DNA of 64,000 nt from Leptasterias polaris. Taxonomy: Eukaryota > Echinodermata > Asteroidea > Forcipulatida > Asteriidae. Shown here one piece after another: positions 46,945 to 58,959 of this stretch. Every line of letters starts with the position of its first letter. Position 1 is the first letter of the stretch. Under the pieces are notes generated by a model that did no database searches, was not told the DNA's origin, and saw only the letters and a list, made by a program, of their open reading frames with translations. The stretch spans positions 434,001 to 498,000 of the forward strand of contig JAZGTN010000177.1 in NCBI GenBank assembly GCA_037783415.1, given 5' to 3'. Both the position numbers and the translations under genes were made by a program.

Positions 46945-49900
46945 GAGAGTGTGTATAATTTGTAATAAAGAAATTGTAACCTGTAAAAAGTACTATAGTT
47001 TGGCCCGATCAGACCTTCAGTTTCGGCTTCGACAAGTTCTCGACACACAGATCATTGTGACAGACCAAACGGGGCGCATTTGTTCAGGTTGTCATACACA
47101 GTTGAACAACATTGAGAAACTACAATCGACGCTTATTACATTTCAAACCACGTTTGAAAAATCCACCGAGTGTGAAACTCCAAAACAAAAAATAAGTCGC
47201 CTTAAACGACAAAGGGCAAGTCCGTCACCATCAGGAACTAAAATTCAAAGACCTCGAAAAAGGCTGGCGTTTGCATCGGCCTCATCACCAGTGAAATCCA
47301 AATGTGATGTCACGACGAATGTTTACCAACCAGTCTCTCAGCATAAACAATCACTTCAGGTAATCTTTCAAAAATAGTGTATATGACAAAAAAAACAGAT
47401 ATTGCAATGTGCAACACTTCTGGAATAACAAAGACATTGTTTGATATTTCAGAAGTGTTAAACATTGCAAGGGCACTATTTATTAATTTGTAAAATGTAA
47501 GGGCTAAACAAAATCAGACATGCAATTCGAAAGATATGATGAAATTGCCAAGCACAGAAAAATAACAATTTCTATTATAATACATTTCTTTGGCTTGTGC
47601 ACTATTGTTGTTGATAAAAGTGCTGATTGTTGTTAATGTCCTTCCATACAAAAGGGTCCATTTATTTAATTTTACTTGATCATAAAAAATTCAGCTTTGT
47701 ATATCCCCCATGAATAGCCCACACTTCGTACCCTTGTGGATTTGTCCTATTCATTGGGCTACTTTGTATACTGATGTAAAGTTATTCACTGTTAATACTC
47801 AGGCTGTCCTCAAAGTTCTGCAAAATGAGGTAAAAGGCCTTTGCAAATCTGAACCCCGATCACTCTTCAGAAGGACAGACAAAGAGGCTCTCAAGGTACA
47901 GTATTTTTATTACCTTGTCCATGTGCTTATTTGTTGACAATTGTTTACTTTATTATTGTTTCTTTTTAGCTGTTCCGACTTACTGTCGGAACAGCTTTTG
48001 TTTTCGTCGAGATTTCTATTATTTTTATTATACATTTGTTTCCACCTAAATCCCATAGCATTTGTACACGTTTTATTTTCTTTATTTCTTGCTCTTATCA
48101 TTAATTTTGCTATTTTTAAGATTGGTTTATTTATTTTAAATTTTTGTTAAAGGAGGGAATGTGGTGTGTTTTATTGGTCTTTTAAGCTGTGCATCCGATC
48201 CTATCTTTCAAAGAGTTACCACCAATATTATTTATGAGTGTTGTTTGGGCACCAAAATGTTGTAACATCTTTCACACATGTTTTTTTTTGGTCTATTAGA
48301 GTTGGTCTTACAAAAACCAAGAAGAGGAGCTAAAAGAGAGGTCCCCTGTATTTTTTCAAATTTTGGAAGCAGTGGCATTCAATGAAGATGCACTTAAAAA
48401 AGACAAACACAAATCCAAGGAAAGTGTTCTTCCTGGTCTTATATCTGGTGCATCCATTTTATTACACTGCCATAACATTGGGATGAATAGTCATCTAACT
48501 CTGACAGGTTTACAATTGAAGCGAGGAGGTGTCACGAAGCAGGCGATTAGCAGACTTCATGGCAGGGGTCTTTGTATTTCATACAACGCAATCCTCAGTC
48601 GGCAGATTGAGTTGGGCAAGGATTTTGACGACCCTGTTAAAGAGTGGTCAAACCAGATGTCTGAAGAGAAGAAGACGGAAGAAGACATGAAGTCAAAAAT
48701 TCAAGAATTGAGGGCAGAAGATGCATCTGAGGTGGGTGAAAAGGAGGATAGGCTCAGGCAGCATAGAGAGACACAACATCCTGGGTTCAAAATTGTAACA
48801 GACAATGTTGATTTAAGAATATCTCCTAGACAGATGACCAGACAGCATGGGAATAAGGACTTGCACTACTGTAATGCTATGGCGGTCAGGAATAAGGTAT
48901 GATATTCTCTTTTTGGTTTTCATACTGTAAGACAGTTACAACATTAAATGGTAGGCTTGGACCATTTCTATGTTGCAACTTGCTACACCCAATTATGAAT
49001 TGTAAATCAAAATCATGATTCATTTTTGGGAGTATTGTTTGAGATTCGATGTTTCATCAAACCAATTCTAAAAATAGGCAAGTGCATATCAAATTGAAGC
49101 CTTGACCTTGTTTGGGATTTCTCCTCCACTTGTTATCCCTTATTTTGCTTTTAAAAAACCTGCTTTCTATACACTAAGTTTGTTTATAGTGAAGGGTATT
49201 ATATACAGTATGTTGGCAGTACATAGTCAGCAGTTTCTACTTTTGTATATGCAAGTTTTTAGTTGATTCCTAGTGATGGTAACTAACTTTTTATTTGGAA
49301 TCAGAGCCCACTACAACTAAGTTGCATTCTCCAAAGCCTATTACAATGAGTCTTGACTCACTCAATGCGATATATGATAATTTTTCTCTTAAGTTTAGAG
49401 TAACACAGTAAACAAAATTCAATTCAAAGGATTGTATTAAATGACATCTGTAAAATGTTATTTCTAAAATATTGTAGGTGTCCGGAAATCACCTGCCCAA
49501 TGATGTTCCCATTGGGGACCTTAAAAGTTTAAATCTGTCAGCATTTTTGCCAACTGTTGAGGAGAACATTCAGCTGCGACAGAGTTGGAGAAATATAATT
49601 GAAAAAGTGCTTCAAGAGTATTTTCCAACCTTTTCCGGATTTAACACAACCCGTCCATCTCACCTATATAGTGATGTAACAAGTCAAAAATCAGAAGTGG
49701 TAAGAGTTTGTCTTCAAATTTAATTATGGGTGTCAACTTTGTAAATTTGTTGGATGTGTTTTATTGTGACGAGTATTTTTTTTGAAAAAATATCTATGAA
49801 TAAAAGAAATGAAAGCAATGAATGTGCCAATCAACACAAACATATTATATTTTTATTATAAACAACTGTAATAGATAGTGTGAATTTAGGCCCCTATCCT

Positions 49901-52518
49901 TTGAAATCTGAACACTTTAAATCACATGTAGACAAATATCCTACATCAATGATTTTGTTACTTCTTTTTTTAGGTTGGACTGGGTGTCATCACTGAAAAT
50001 GAAAATACCAATGAAGGTATAAAGAACATCATGGAGTATCTGAATAAATATGTTCCTGATGCAAACTCTGAGCAACCCATCCAAATCATTAGTGGTGGTG
50101 ACCAGCTAACCTGTGAAAGACAGGAAAACATACAGGAAGACAGGCGTGATTCACCCGCACCAGGTCGTTGGTCAGGCTTAATACCAACATTTGAGGACTT
50201 TCATGCTCTTGGCAATTTTTATCAGGTTGGTTAATGACTGTACACTACATGTTTGCATTTGCGTTGCTTTTGATAAAATTGAATATTCCGAGCAACCCAC
50301 TGCAGCCTGTATGTTACCGAGTGTTTTGTGAATAGATTTTTAAAATAATTATACTTGTTCCAAGAGGTGTTCCAATTCGATGTTGTTGGTGGGGGGCGGG
50401 GTGGCCTAGATTAGACAAGACCTGTTTCAACTGAGCTTAGAAAAGAAGCCCTCACTTCCCACTCAAACTCTCCCCAAACAATTTCAGTCTCCCAACACAC
50501 ATCATTTGATATCTTTGTCCAAACCTTTGGTTATTTTTGTTTTACTTCAGGTAATATGGAAGTACTTGTACTCAACTGACCCAACAGGATCCAGGGATGT
50601 TGGTACTCTCTATGCTGCTCGGAACTTTCTCAGAGCAAACAATGTTCCTGTGAATCCCATGAAAGATCTCAATGCCTCTGAAGAATTTCTGGATAGGTAC
50701 ACATATATTGATAAACATTCTTTGGACTGAGCCTTGTTTTTTAAAGAAGGGTCTGTAGGGGGGGGGGTCAAATCACAACAGCCAGGCTTAACAAATTAGA
50801 TTAAGTATTGTTATTTTTTTTGTAATATGGGTTATAAATAAAGCATGGCATGCCAAACAAAAAAGTTAATTTACTGACAGATGGTATTGGGGTGTAGACT
50901 TGTGGCCAAGTCGTTAAATGTTTGTCTAAGTGATAGCGTAGCGGCTCTCACACAACTAAACCCTTGCAAGACTGCTGCTCATGCGAGTCTTCTCTCACAA
51001 CTATGGCAGAGTAGTATTAGTTTGCGAAAACAATATGTCACATGAGATGTTACCATGGCAAAAATTTAAAGACTTGTCTACAAGTCGGGGAGGAGCAATG
51101 TGGCACTCCATTTGGGCCTTGCTACTATAGAAGTGTACTTTTGATGACAATTATGACACTTCATAACCCTAGGGTAAAAATTTTAGGGGGGGGCACAAGA
51201 GGGTACACTCATGCAAATTAAAACTATTTTCTGTTTGCATTACGTTTATCCAGCCACTTTTCAGCGCACTTTTTATGCCATACTTTTCTTTGAACGATAA
51301 TTTGACGTGAATTGCATTGTCTCCGTGTAAATGTAAATATAATTTGGAAAACATTCCAATTATCACATTGAAGCTTACAAAGTGTAATATTTTAATATGG
51401 AACAAAACAATCTCAAAAGACAAGATTTAAAATGAGTGGGGAGGGGGGCACAGACATGGAGGGGGGTACATGATGCACCCCTTAGTTATGCCACTGATCT
51501 TACACTATAATTATTTGACAAGCTAAATTTTTATGTGTTCATGTTCCATCACCAGGTATACAGATGCTCTTTGAGTGCTGCCCTTGAGTTCTTCGGAATG
51601 GATGAACCCACAGGTGAAATGACCCGTCATGGATTAGATGAATCCCCTGGTGATCAGCAGCAACACTTCCAGAATAAGATTGGTCAACTGATTGACAGGT
51701 TTGCTATCTGCTCAGTCCCATTATCCACAGAAAAGAAACGTCTGACATGCCCAGAATGTGTGAAGACATACAAGCAAATGTCTACACTGAAGCAGCACTT
51801 CAGTAAAAAGCACAAGGGCATTGCTTTCAGGACTGGTGAGGAACCAGATCCTCTTAAGGACACAATGAAAAACTACTGCAGCGTTGCACTTGGTTTCTGT
51901 TTGCTGGCACGTGACTTTCGGGAGGCCAGAGATGGAGCACACATCATGCTTCTCTACAAATTTCTGTTGTTGCATTTCAAAGTCGCTGGAAAGTTTAAGT
52001 ATGCATACCAAGTTCTTCGACTCCTTGCCATGCAAAAATGTCTACTAACACCTCAAATGTCACATCAGCTTACCTGGAACAGGTTCATCAATTTGAAGGG
52101 AAAACCAGACACTAACATAGAAATGGATAGGGCCATTGAACATAGAAACAAGTTGTTCAAACAGGAATGTCGGTCATTCCATGGTAAAGTAACACAAAAG
52201 TCAGTGGCAAGGGTGGGACAAGCTGCTGAAGCACTTGATGAGATTTTATACAATGCAGACAAAGTTGCTAAAGTCAAGAAAGCATCCGGGAAACACACAA
52301 AGATCAAAGCTAAAGAGGATGTATTGGCTTTGATGAGACTCATGCACAAGGAGGAAATCTTCAAACTAAAAGCAGGAAGAAGACTTCATTCCTTTCCGGA
52401 CTTTCCCTCTAACACTCTAGCCCAACTTGATCAGATGGAAATCCACGACTGGATGACCAAGACTGTACAAAAAATAGGCAAAGTTAAGTTGTTTAACATC
52501 ACATCCTTAAGATTGTAA
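46945..52518 (+). CDS. DUF6589-type putative transposase, seven or more exons
   Basis: Exons, all with GT/AG sites and matching phases unless noted: 46945-47359 (5' end unproven, no in-frame ATG), 47803-47895, 48300-48896, 49478-49699, 49974-50225, 50551-50696, 51564-52518 (stop). About 890 residues. Domains: an N-terminal ZAD-like zinc finger (CIIC ... ICSGC), a basic linker, then the DUF6589 core with FKIVTDNVDLRISPRQM, NKDLHYCNAMAV, QKSEVVGLGVITENEN, IISGGDQLTCER, FEDFHALGNFY and NPMKDLNASEEFLDR. A C2H2 finger follows (CPECVKTYKQMSTLKQHFSKKH), then WNRFINLKGKPDTNIEMDRA and IEHRN. Asp of TDNVD, Asp of GGDQLT and Glu of IEHRN are candidate DDE residues (inference). The junction of the last two exons is least certain: the family usually has a few more residues there, so a tiny exon may be missed. 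Confidence 0.82.
50895..51088. mobile_element. Nested MITE with GACTTG ends in a transposase intron
   Basis: Ends TAGACTTGTGGCCAAGTCG and GACTTGTCTACAAGTC are inverted and resemble the ends of the surrounding element, including the GTTAAATG stretch. About 190 bp. Target duplication not clear (GGGGTGTA / GGGGAGGA at best). Confidence 0.65.
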
Positions 52519-54056
52519 CAATAACTTGTTTTGGGATACCATCATTAAGCAAACAAACATTGAGTTTTATTTTCCCAAAAAGTACAATTATACTGTTGTA
52601 CATCTATTTAAAAACAGCTACATGTAGAGCGTTGGTAATGATCAGGTAATGACCAATAACAAATGCGAGTGTAAAAAAGCAGCATTCATTCCTGAGAATT
52701 CTGTCCATCAGAAATACTGCCTGTCCAGATCATGTTTTGGAGCCTTCAAGAGCCATACAATTCAAAAACTTTATTATTGTTCAGAAATGTTTTATTTAAA
52801 CAAATCGCATTTTATCTACAAATAATTTGGAGCAGTCTCATGTCGCAAATTTGTAAAAGGTCTATAGTATCTATTTTAAGGTCTCGCTCATATTTCTTCC
52901 AAATAAAGTCCTTGGATAAAAGGTTTTTAGATGGTATGAAAGTAATAACCATTTAGCTGTGAGTACACATGTAAAGAGTAAGATTTCTTACATGTATATT
53001 TATTAATTTATGTCCTTTTAACTTTATTTCAAGCATTCAAGGTCACTAACACATGATGAATGTATAACTTGTACAAGAGCATACTAAGAGGTTTATTTCC
53101 TTTTCTGTTAAAAATCATTACAGTTATTGCATCCAAACCATCATAGATTCCAGCAAAGTCCATAACAACAGGTAGTAATTAATACACCAATTTCCTTGAC
53201 ATCCATATTTTACAATTGATTTAGTTTAATAAAAACAAAAGTACATGTACATGACTTGATGTACTTTACATAACATTTAACTGTTTTTAAGCTGAAAAGT
53301 GTTTACATGTACAAGCAATGTTTGGATGAAATGTCAATACTTCAGTTTTGTTTCCTGAAAAGTAATACACTGAAGGAGAAGTGCATGTAAGCAAGCCTAC
53401 ATCTTCTAGAAATAGTGCTGTACACAGGGTTTGAATTTTACACTGGACCATGGTTTTAGTGTCGGCATGGTCGGGCCACTAAACTACATCATGACTGGAC
53501 TAGTCCTGGGTTGTATTGACTATTAATTGAAAAATAAAACCTCACTGTGTAATATCTTTAGCAGACACAAACAATATTCAACTGATGACATTGAGTAATG
53601 AAGCGAAATACCCCAAATGTCAGATAACATGAATCTTCTTGACTTTCATGCCTTAGTGCTATTGTTAAAATAAAAACAGTTCAACCATACTTAACTGTGT
53701 CGGGAAGTTCTTTCTCATTTTGATTCTGGTCTTCTTGTGAAAAGATTTCAAGGCTGATTGTGTCAACAGTGATTATAATATCTGCATGGTTTTACGTTAT
53801 GGACAATTAAATATGGGGAATTGATTTTATTTGTGGAAAACCTTTTTATCTAGACCAAAGTTAAATGCCCATAAAAAATTTAACAGTGAACGATTTCCAT
53901 TTTACACCATAGCAAAATGCTACAAAATGTAAAGTTGCTACTCAAAAATCATTATACATGTATTTGCTCATCAAAAATGGGCATCCAGTGTTCACAAAAA
54001 CATGTTCAGTCTAATTATTTTGCTGTGTAAAATTACTTGATGAAATCGTTCTCTGA
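52519..54056. other. Spacer between the convergent genes
   Basis: 1.5 kb, A+T-rich, holding the 3'UTRs of both genes. Contains AAATAAAG near 52900 and several TACATGTA copies (52621, 52990, 53245, 53288, 53956). No other gene seen. Confidence 0.5.
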
Positions 54057-57000
54057 TTAATCACTACAAGAACTACTGTTTGAAAACAAAACTGGTCGTG
54101 AATTGTTTTCTTCACTGGAATGTTGTGATTGCTCGTCCTCAACTGAGTCTTCTGATCCACTGTTTGAATCAGTGTCACAGACAAGATCCGTGGAGAATTC
54201 AGTGCCAAGGGTCTCTGTTATGATCTTCCAAATTTCCTTTGCATCAGTATCATTGAAAAAGGGGTACTTCAAAAGGTCTTCATAAGAACATATCAAGTGA
54301 CAATTGTGCACAATTGTGCTAATAAGTGACACAGAAATGCCACTACTCATGTCAATACCAGTGTACATTGCATTTTCTTGGCCCTGCAACAAACTGTCCC
54401 TATATGCTTCAACTTTTTGTTGGAGTTCAACCCTTTGACTATCTATGACTGTCCTCATTTGGGCGTGGACATGATGAGAAGGCTCAATACATGCTGAAGG
54501 CTTCATCATATGTTTTGCTAGCCATCCTTTTGTTACTTCAGCATTGCAGGTGTCACTGCTGCACTCACATTCGTCACTGCAATTATCACAGCAGAGATGC
54601 TTGACAACTTGAGAATGTACTGAAACCTCATAATAGTTTAGAAGAAGTTGCCGGCGACATTGTGTTGTTTCCATATAGTCTTTCATTCTCTGGTGTACTC
54701 TGCAAGTGGCAAAGCATCCTGGGTATCTCAGAAGAATTGCAAAACTTTGCTTACCATCTCGACCAATCCGTCCAGTCTCTTGGAAGTAGTCATCTATATC
54801 ACGTGCTGGGCCATAGTGTAACACATGATACAACTTTTCAACATGAACACCCATGCCGAATGCAACAGTTGCTATGAGAACTCTAATAAAACTATCGGCC
54901 TTTGTGAAATCTTGCATTACCATATCTTTTCGATTTTCTTCAGTGCAACTGTGAAACATGGCAATATGATTTATTAAATCATCTCCAACAGCATCTTCAA
55001 ATGTAGCATGCAACTCTCTGCACTGCCTATGGGTCTGACAAAAAATAATCAGTTTTGGAGTTTGCTTCCGGTTCTCCTTAACTTCTCTGAACAGCCATTG
55101 AAATTGTGTCTCGTGGTCTTTTGCGAGGGTGCTAGTGACAGAATACTTAATGTTTGTTCTTTCGGGAGAGACATGAACGGTGTGCACATTTGACATTCCC
55201 AGTGATGTCAAGATGATATTCTTGACTTCTGGTGAGGCAGTTGCAGTCAAGGCAATCATTGGCACGGTGCTTGGAATCAGGGACCTCACCTCAGCAATGC
55301 AGCCATAGCTCTTCCTGAAAGCATCCAATTTGCCGGACTTAAAACCCCTGTAAACAAACACAAACATTTAAAATTTAAAGTATATTAAAGTTTTTATTTT
55401 TATCCCTTTTGTTTCATACAGCATGTACAGCATGTTTTTAATCATCAATGATTAAACCACGCAAGTTGCCGTTTTTGTTAAATTTAGGAAACTCTCAAAG
55501 ACATTATTTTTTTTATTTTTTTTATTGGAGTCACAAGTCTTGTTTTTGTAATGATATAAACCATTGTGTGCATGTATGTATTGCATGCCTTGCATGGTAG
55601 CTTCTCATAATATACATGTAAGCAATTCATCAAGTTTGGACCTCAAGGAGGAACATGAAGAACCAATTCTTGCAACTGAACTGTAAGTACACATACAAAA
55701 TTGTGTATTTGTCTCGAAGGACAAGTCCAATCAAGTTGATCCTTGAACTGTTTCAAAAGGAACACTTCCTACATGTATATCCTGAACACACACTTACCAC
55801 TTAACGACACAGTGTCCTTCATCCACAAAAATACCACAAAGGTTGTGCTGGTACACTGAAGATGTAAGCAACTCTCTTCCCAGTGGACCAAGTAGTGTCT
55901 CCGGGCTTGCAAATACAATGGACAGTTTACCCTGTCTAAGGAGGGCCATTTCCACAGGTTGCTGTAGGACATCAGTGACATAACCTGCAGTCACATTTCT
56001 CTGCCTCAATGTTTTCACCTGATCCCTCATAAGTGAAATTAAAGGTGAAATTACCATGGCAACCGAGGTACTTGCCTTGTGACCCTTTGGAGAAAAAAGA
56101 AACACACAATGTTGACCTGAACTTATTTTGATTGCCGAATACAGTTTATACACATGTAGAACTGTACGTAGTACTACTACTGTAGTAGTAGTAGTACACT
56201 ACACGTCATTATTTACATGCTAGTGTGAGGTTTGCGGCAACACCAGCACCAACAAAGACTTGTAACTTGCTAAGTGTTCTGTGTTCAGGTCTAAGTTATT
56301 CTAACTTTTGAGTATAAGGGACATATTCAAATTGTAACACTAACAGGGAGGGTATTATCATGGAGGAAGGAATAGTAGAACAGAAAGAGTGTTCACACCT
56401 TGTTATTGATTGTTTTTTATCAACAAAATAAAAATAAATAAATATTTTATTACAAATGTAACCAGCTCAAAATAATACAGTCAGGAAAACAGCATTATGG
56501 AAATGAGTCTAGTGCTACTTGTGGTTTCTCAACTCAGCTCATTTCAAATAAACAATGACCTTAAAAGAGTCTCTGGGGTGCATTTAAAAGATTGGCTAAA
56601 GAACTTCCCACAGATGCAATTGGCATATGAATGAAAGGAAATTGGTGTTAATACTAGACATAGTAAAATCATGTAGGTCTACCTGTATTAAAAAAAAAAA
56701 TAACAGTGACTTGGGTCCGATTGTGCTATTGCTTGTGACTAAAGAGTTGCGAGGCAAGTAATGCACTTATCAATTGTTTTCCTGGCCCTGGTGGACCCGG
56801 GCCTAGCGGGAACTTTGCTACGTAGGTACGTAAAATTAGCCAGGCATCAATATTAACTGCTTAATATTCGGGGCACAGTTAAAATTATAGGCCCTCGGTG
56901 ATCATGATGTCAAAACCATGACTATGCCCTCAGCTTCGCTTCGGGCATAGTCATGGTTTTGACATCACCTTGGGCCTATAATTTTAACTGTGCCCCTCAT

Positions 57001-57472
57001 AGCAGTCAATATTTCTATACTGTGTCCTGGCTACTTCTTCCGAAAGTCGCGGGTCCCCCGCAGCCGGGACTACATGCATATAATGCCCTAAATCCATTGT
57101 AATTTGTAATCAGTAATCTTAAGTAAACTAATAAATATGATATTACTCCATACAAAAGAAATCTGTGCAGCTCTTAATAGTAACAAGTCTAAAATTAAAA
57201 TTATGCCCTGATTAAGTGATTAGTGATTGAAAACTTCAGAGCAACCTCACCTGTTTTGATTTGATGAAGTCAACACAGTGTGGTGCCAACTGATACACCA
57301 TTGATTTTCCATAGCCGGTAGGTAGGTTTACAAAAGTATCCGTGCCGTTCAACACGCTGTGAATAGCTTCTATTTGCTTGACAGTCAACACGTGAGAGAT
57401 CCCTTGAGAACTTTTGGCTTGATTGACAGCTGCTTCTAAATCTAGATCTTCAAGTTTATCCGCCACGTCCAT
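54057..57472 (-). CDS. RecQ-family DNA helicase carried by the transposon
   Basis: Three exons: 57472-57251 (start ATG), 56084-55798 and 55347-54057 (stop). 222, 287 and 1291 bp give 599 residues. GT/AG sites and phases agree, with a Trp codon split TG|G. Helicase motifs are all present: motif 0 (LTVKQIEAI), I (LPTGYGKS), Ia (ISPLISLMRDQV), II (VDEGHCV), III (ALTATAS), IV (LIIFCQTHRQC), V (VLIATVAFGMGV), VI (QETGRIGRDG). The RecQ zinc module follows (CRRQLLLNYYE ... CCDNC). The C-terminus is Ser/Asp/Glu-rich, and no HRDC domain is evident. RecQ proteins are 3'-5' helicases that unwind forks and recombination intermediates. Here it probably assists excision or repair of the element (inference). 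It lies wholly inside the transposon ends, so I do not call it a host gene. Confidence 0.93.
56780..57075. repeat. Foldback in RecQ intron 1
   Basis: Inverted halves around a centre near 56936. The inner arms GGGCACAGTTAAAATTATAG and CTATAATTTTAACTGTGCCC are exact, and GATGTCAAAACCATGACTAT pairs with its complement. Outer arms (GCCAGG ... CCTGGC, GGACCCGGG ... ) are more diverged. Probably a small foldback transposon. Confidence 0.8.
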
Positions 57473-57734
57473 AATCACAGGCCAAGTTAAGATGAATTGT
57501 TCTCTTTATTAAAACTATAACTTCGAAGTTCCCCGATTAAACTAGTAATAGTACACACACACACAATCACACAATCTCGGTGTCGTGCATGATGATCAAA
57601 GCAACATAATAAGACTCCATCCAGTACAGGATTTGATGTTTAATATTCATCTACAGTTTGAATATTCATAGATATAACGAAATTGACCAATCAGATGCGT
57701 CCGTACGAATTCGGCTGAAGTGCCCATAGGCCGT

Positions 57735-57884
57735 GCACAAACCGCCAGCGGGTTTCACAAGTCGGTAAATGTGACCAGTCGTGAGAGCAGTAATCTCGCA
57801 CAGAGCAGCCCTCTCGCGTGATATTGCGAGAAAGCCGTTCCGCTATCACCGCGACAGACATTTAACGACTTGTCCACAAGTCTA
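57735..57884. repeat. Right terminal inverted repeat
   Basis: Ends TTGTCCACAAGTCTA, with CTCTCGCGTGATATTGCGAG inside. Same as the right end of 60256-62590. Confidence 0.88.
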
Positions 57885-58004
57885 ATGTAACCCAGGACAC
57901 ATTATAGCTATTGTATGTCTCACAACCAACGTTCTGAAGTTGCTAATAAATCACTGTGTTTCAACTTATAACATCAAGTCTCCAACCTTGTAACTATTAC
58001 AACA
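57885..58004 (+). repeat. Gypsy right LTR, second part
   Basis: Begins with the duplicated ATGTAACCC and continues as the left LTR from 42229 on. Confidence 0.9.
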
Positions 58005-58950
58005 GTGTCCGTTAATTGTGTGTCTTCCCCCAGTAATCTATCCTGCCCTGCCCTAGAGTGTCCAGACGATCAGTAACCAATCGGCGGTAAATCTCCTCCA
58101 AACGAGCTCACATCCCTGAACCTGAGATTGCTCAAAGTATTCCCTAGGTCCGAGGCTTAATTTATGTTTGGTGTTTGCGAGACTTTCACTACAGATGGTG
58201 AACCTCTTTTTCAGGATTCCGAATCTAAATGAGACTCGCGGGAAATCCGCCACACCAGGGAGGATCGATATTGCCGCGCCACTTTTTCTCAGCATGCCTT
58301 GCTCCCTCGTATCCCCCTGGAATTGGTTCATTAAAATGTGCTAGAATCTAGCACATTTTAAATTAAGCCTGTAGTCGATCCATTCTATGCACGCTTTAGT
58401 GTGGTAGCCCGCAAACCGCCGGCATCAAGTCACAGAGCAACTGTACCCTCTCTTTCTTCTTTGATCTTGTGACATTTCTAACTGCATGCAGTTTAGGGTG
58501 ACTGCGTAAAAACAAGAAATCGAAACGCATCAAAATACTTGCATTTTTACACGCGCGTACCATCGCGTCCTCTAAGCGCCATGCAAGCGCTCGAAAGTGG
58601 ACGCAAAGTATTCACTTTAGATAGCCAATCAGCGTTGTTTTTCTACACATCCCTACCAGGGGTTAGTGACGAGACTTGAGAGATATCGATATGGCACGCT
58701 GCCCATGGTAGCGAGGCTGGGTTCTCGCGCAAGTTGTTAAATACGTGATCAAAAAATTCACACTCGCGACTCGAAAGGCAATCAATTTTCCCCAAAAATC
58801 ATATATGTTTTAAAAAAAGGTTTACATGTAGCTGTAGGGCTATCAGTATCTACGTAGAGTAAGGACAGGAGTAGCATTCGATCGGTAAAGTTTCATACGG
58901 TTTATCGCGAATAGCAAAATACCAAGAGAGGGCGCTGTTTTGCCGCGCAT
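58005..58950. other. Unassigned DNA right of the Gypsy element
   Basis: No supported gene. A perfect palindrome AAAATGTGCTAGA / TCTAGCACATTTT lies at about 58334-58360. A GT/CG-rich part near 58550 may be an old CpG region. Confidence 0.4.
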
Positions 58951-58959
58951 GATAGTGTA

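Larger units (their letters stand above)
46044..57884. mobile_element. 11.8-kb DNA transposon with DUF6589-type transposase and RecQ helicase
   Basis: Termini TAGACTTGTTGACAAGTCG and, inverted, CGACTTGTCCACAAGTCTA. The 9-bp target duplication ATGTAACCC is perfect (46035-46043, 57885-57893), and the empty site is visible in the left LTR of the host Gypsy element. Inverted repeats of about 150 bp include a shared CCGCTGGCGG/CCGCCAGCGG block. Two convergent multi-exon genes fill it: a DUF6589-domain protein from the left (46945-52518) and a RecQ-like helicase from the right (57472-54057). Both read through without stops, and the duplication is perfect, so the insertion looks young and possibly autonomous. 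I cannot name the superfamily. Helicase-bearing Academ elements are the nearest described idea I know, but I cannot confirm the relation. Confidence 0.92.
42173..58004 (+). mobile_element. Gypsy-type LTR retrotransposon, with large deletion and nested transposon
   Basis: Left LTR 42173-42348 (TGTTGTGATAATAC ... AACA). The right LTR starts at 45979 and is interrupted at 46043 by the DUF6589/RecQ transposon, resuming at 57885 (after the duplicated 9 bp) and ending at 58004. Flanking GCGTC and GTGTC form a near-matching 5-bp duplication. A primer-binding-like TGGTGTCAGAAG follows the left LTR, and a purine tract AGAGGGAAGA precedes the right one. The internal part has gag, protease and integrase, but RT and most of RNase H are deleted. 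Confidence 0.9.

Noticed and set aside
51169..51423. 84-codon minus-strand frame inside the transposase intron
   Set aside because: No similarity recognised, and the flanking G-rich runs look like repeat sequence.
54057..57472. RecQ gene as an ordinary host helicase
   Set aside because: It lies entirely between the terminal repeats and 9-bp duplication of a transposon inserted in a Gypsy LTR.
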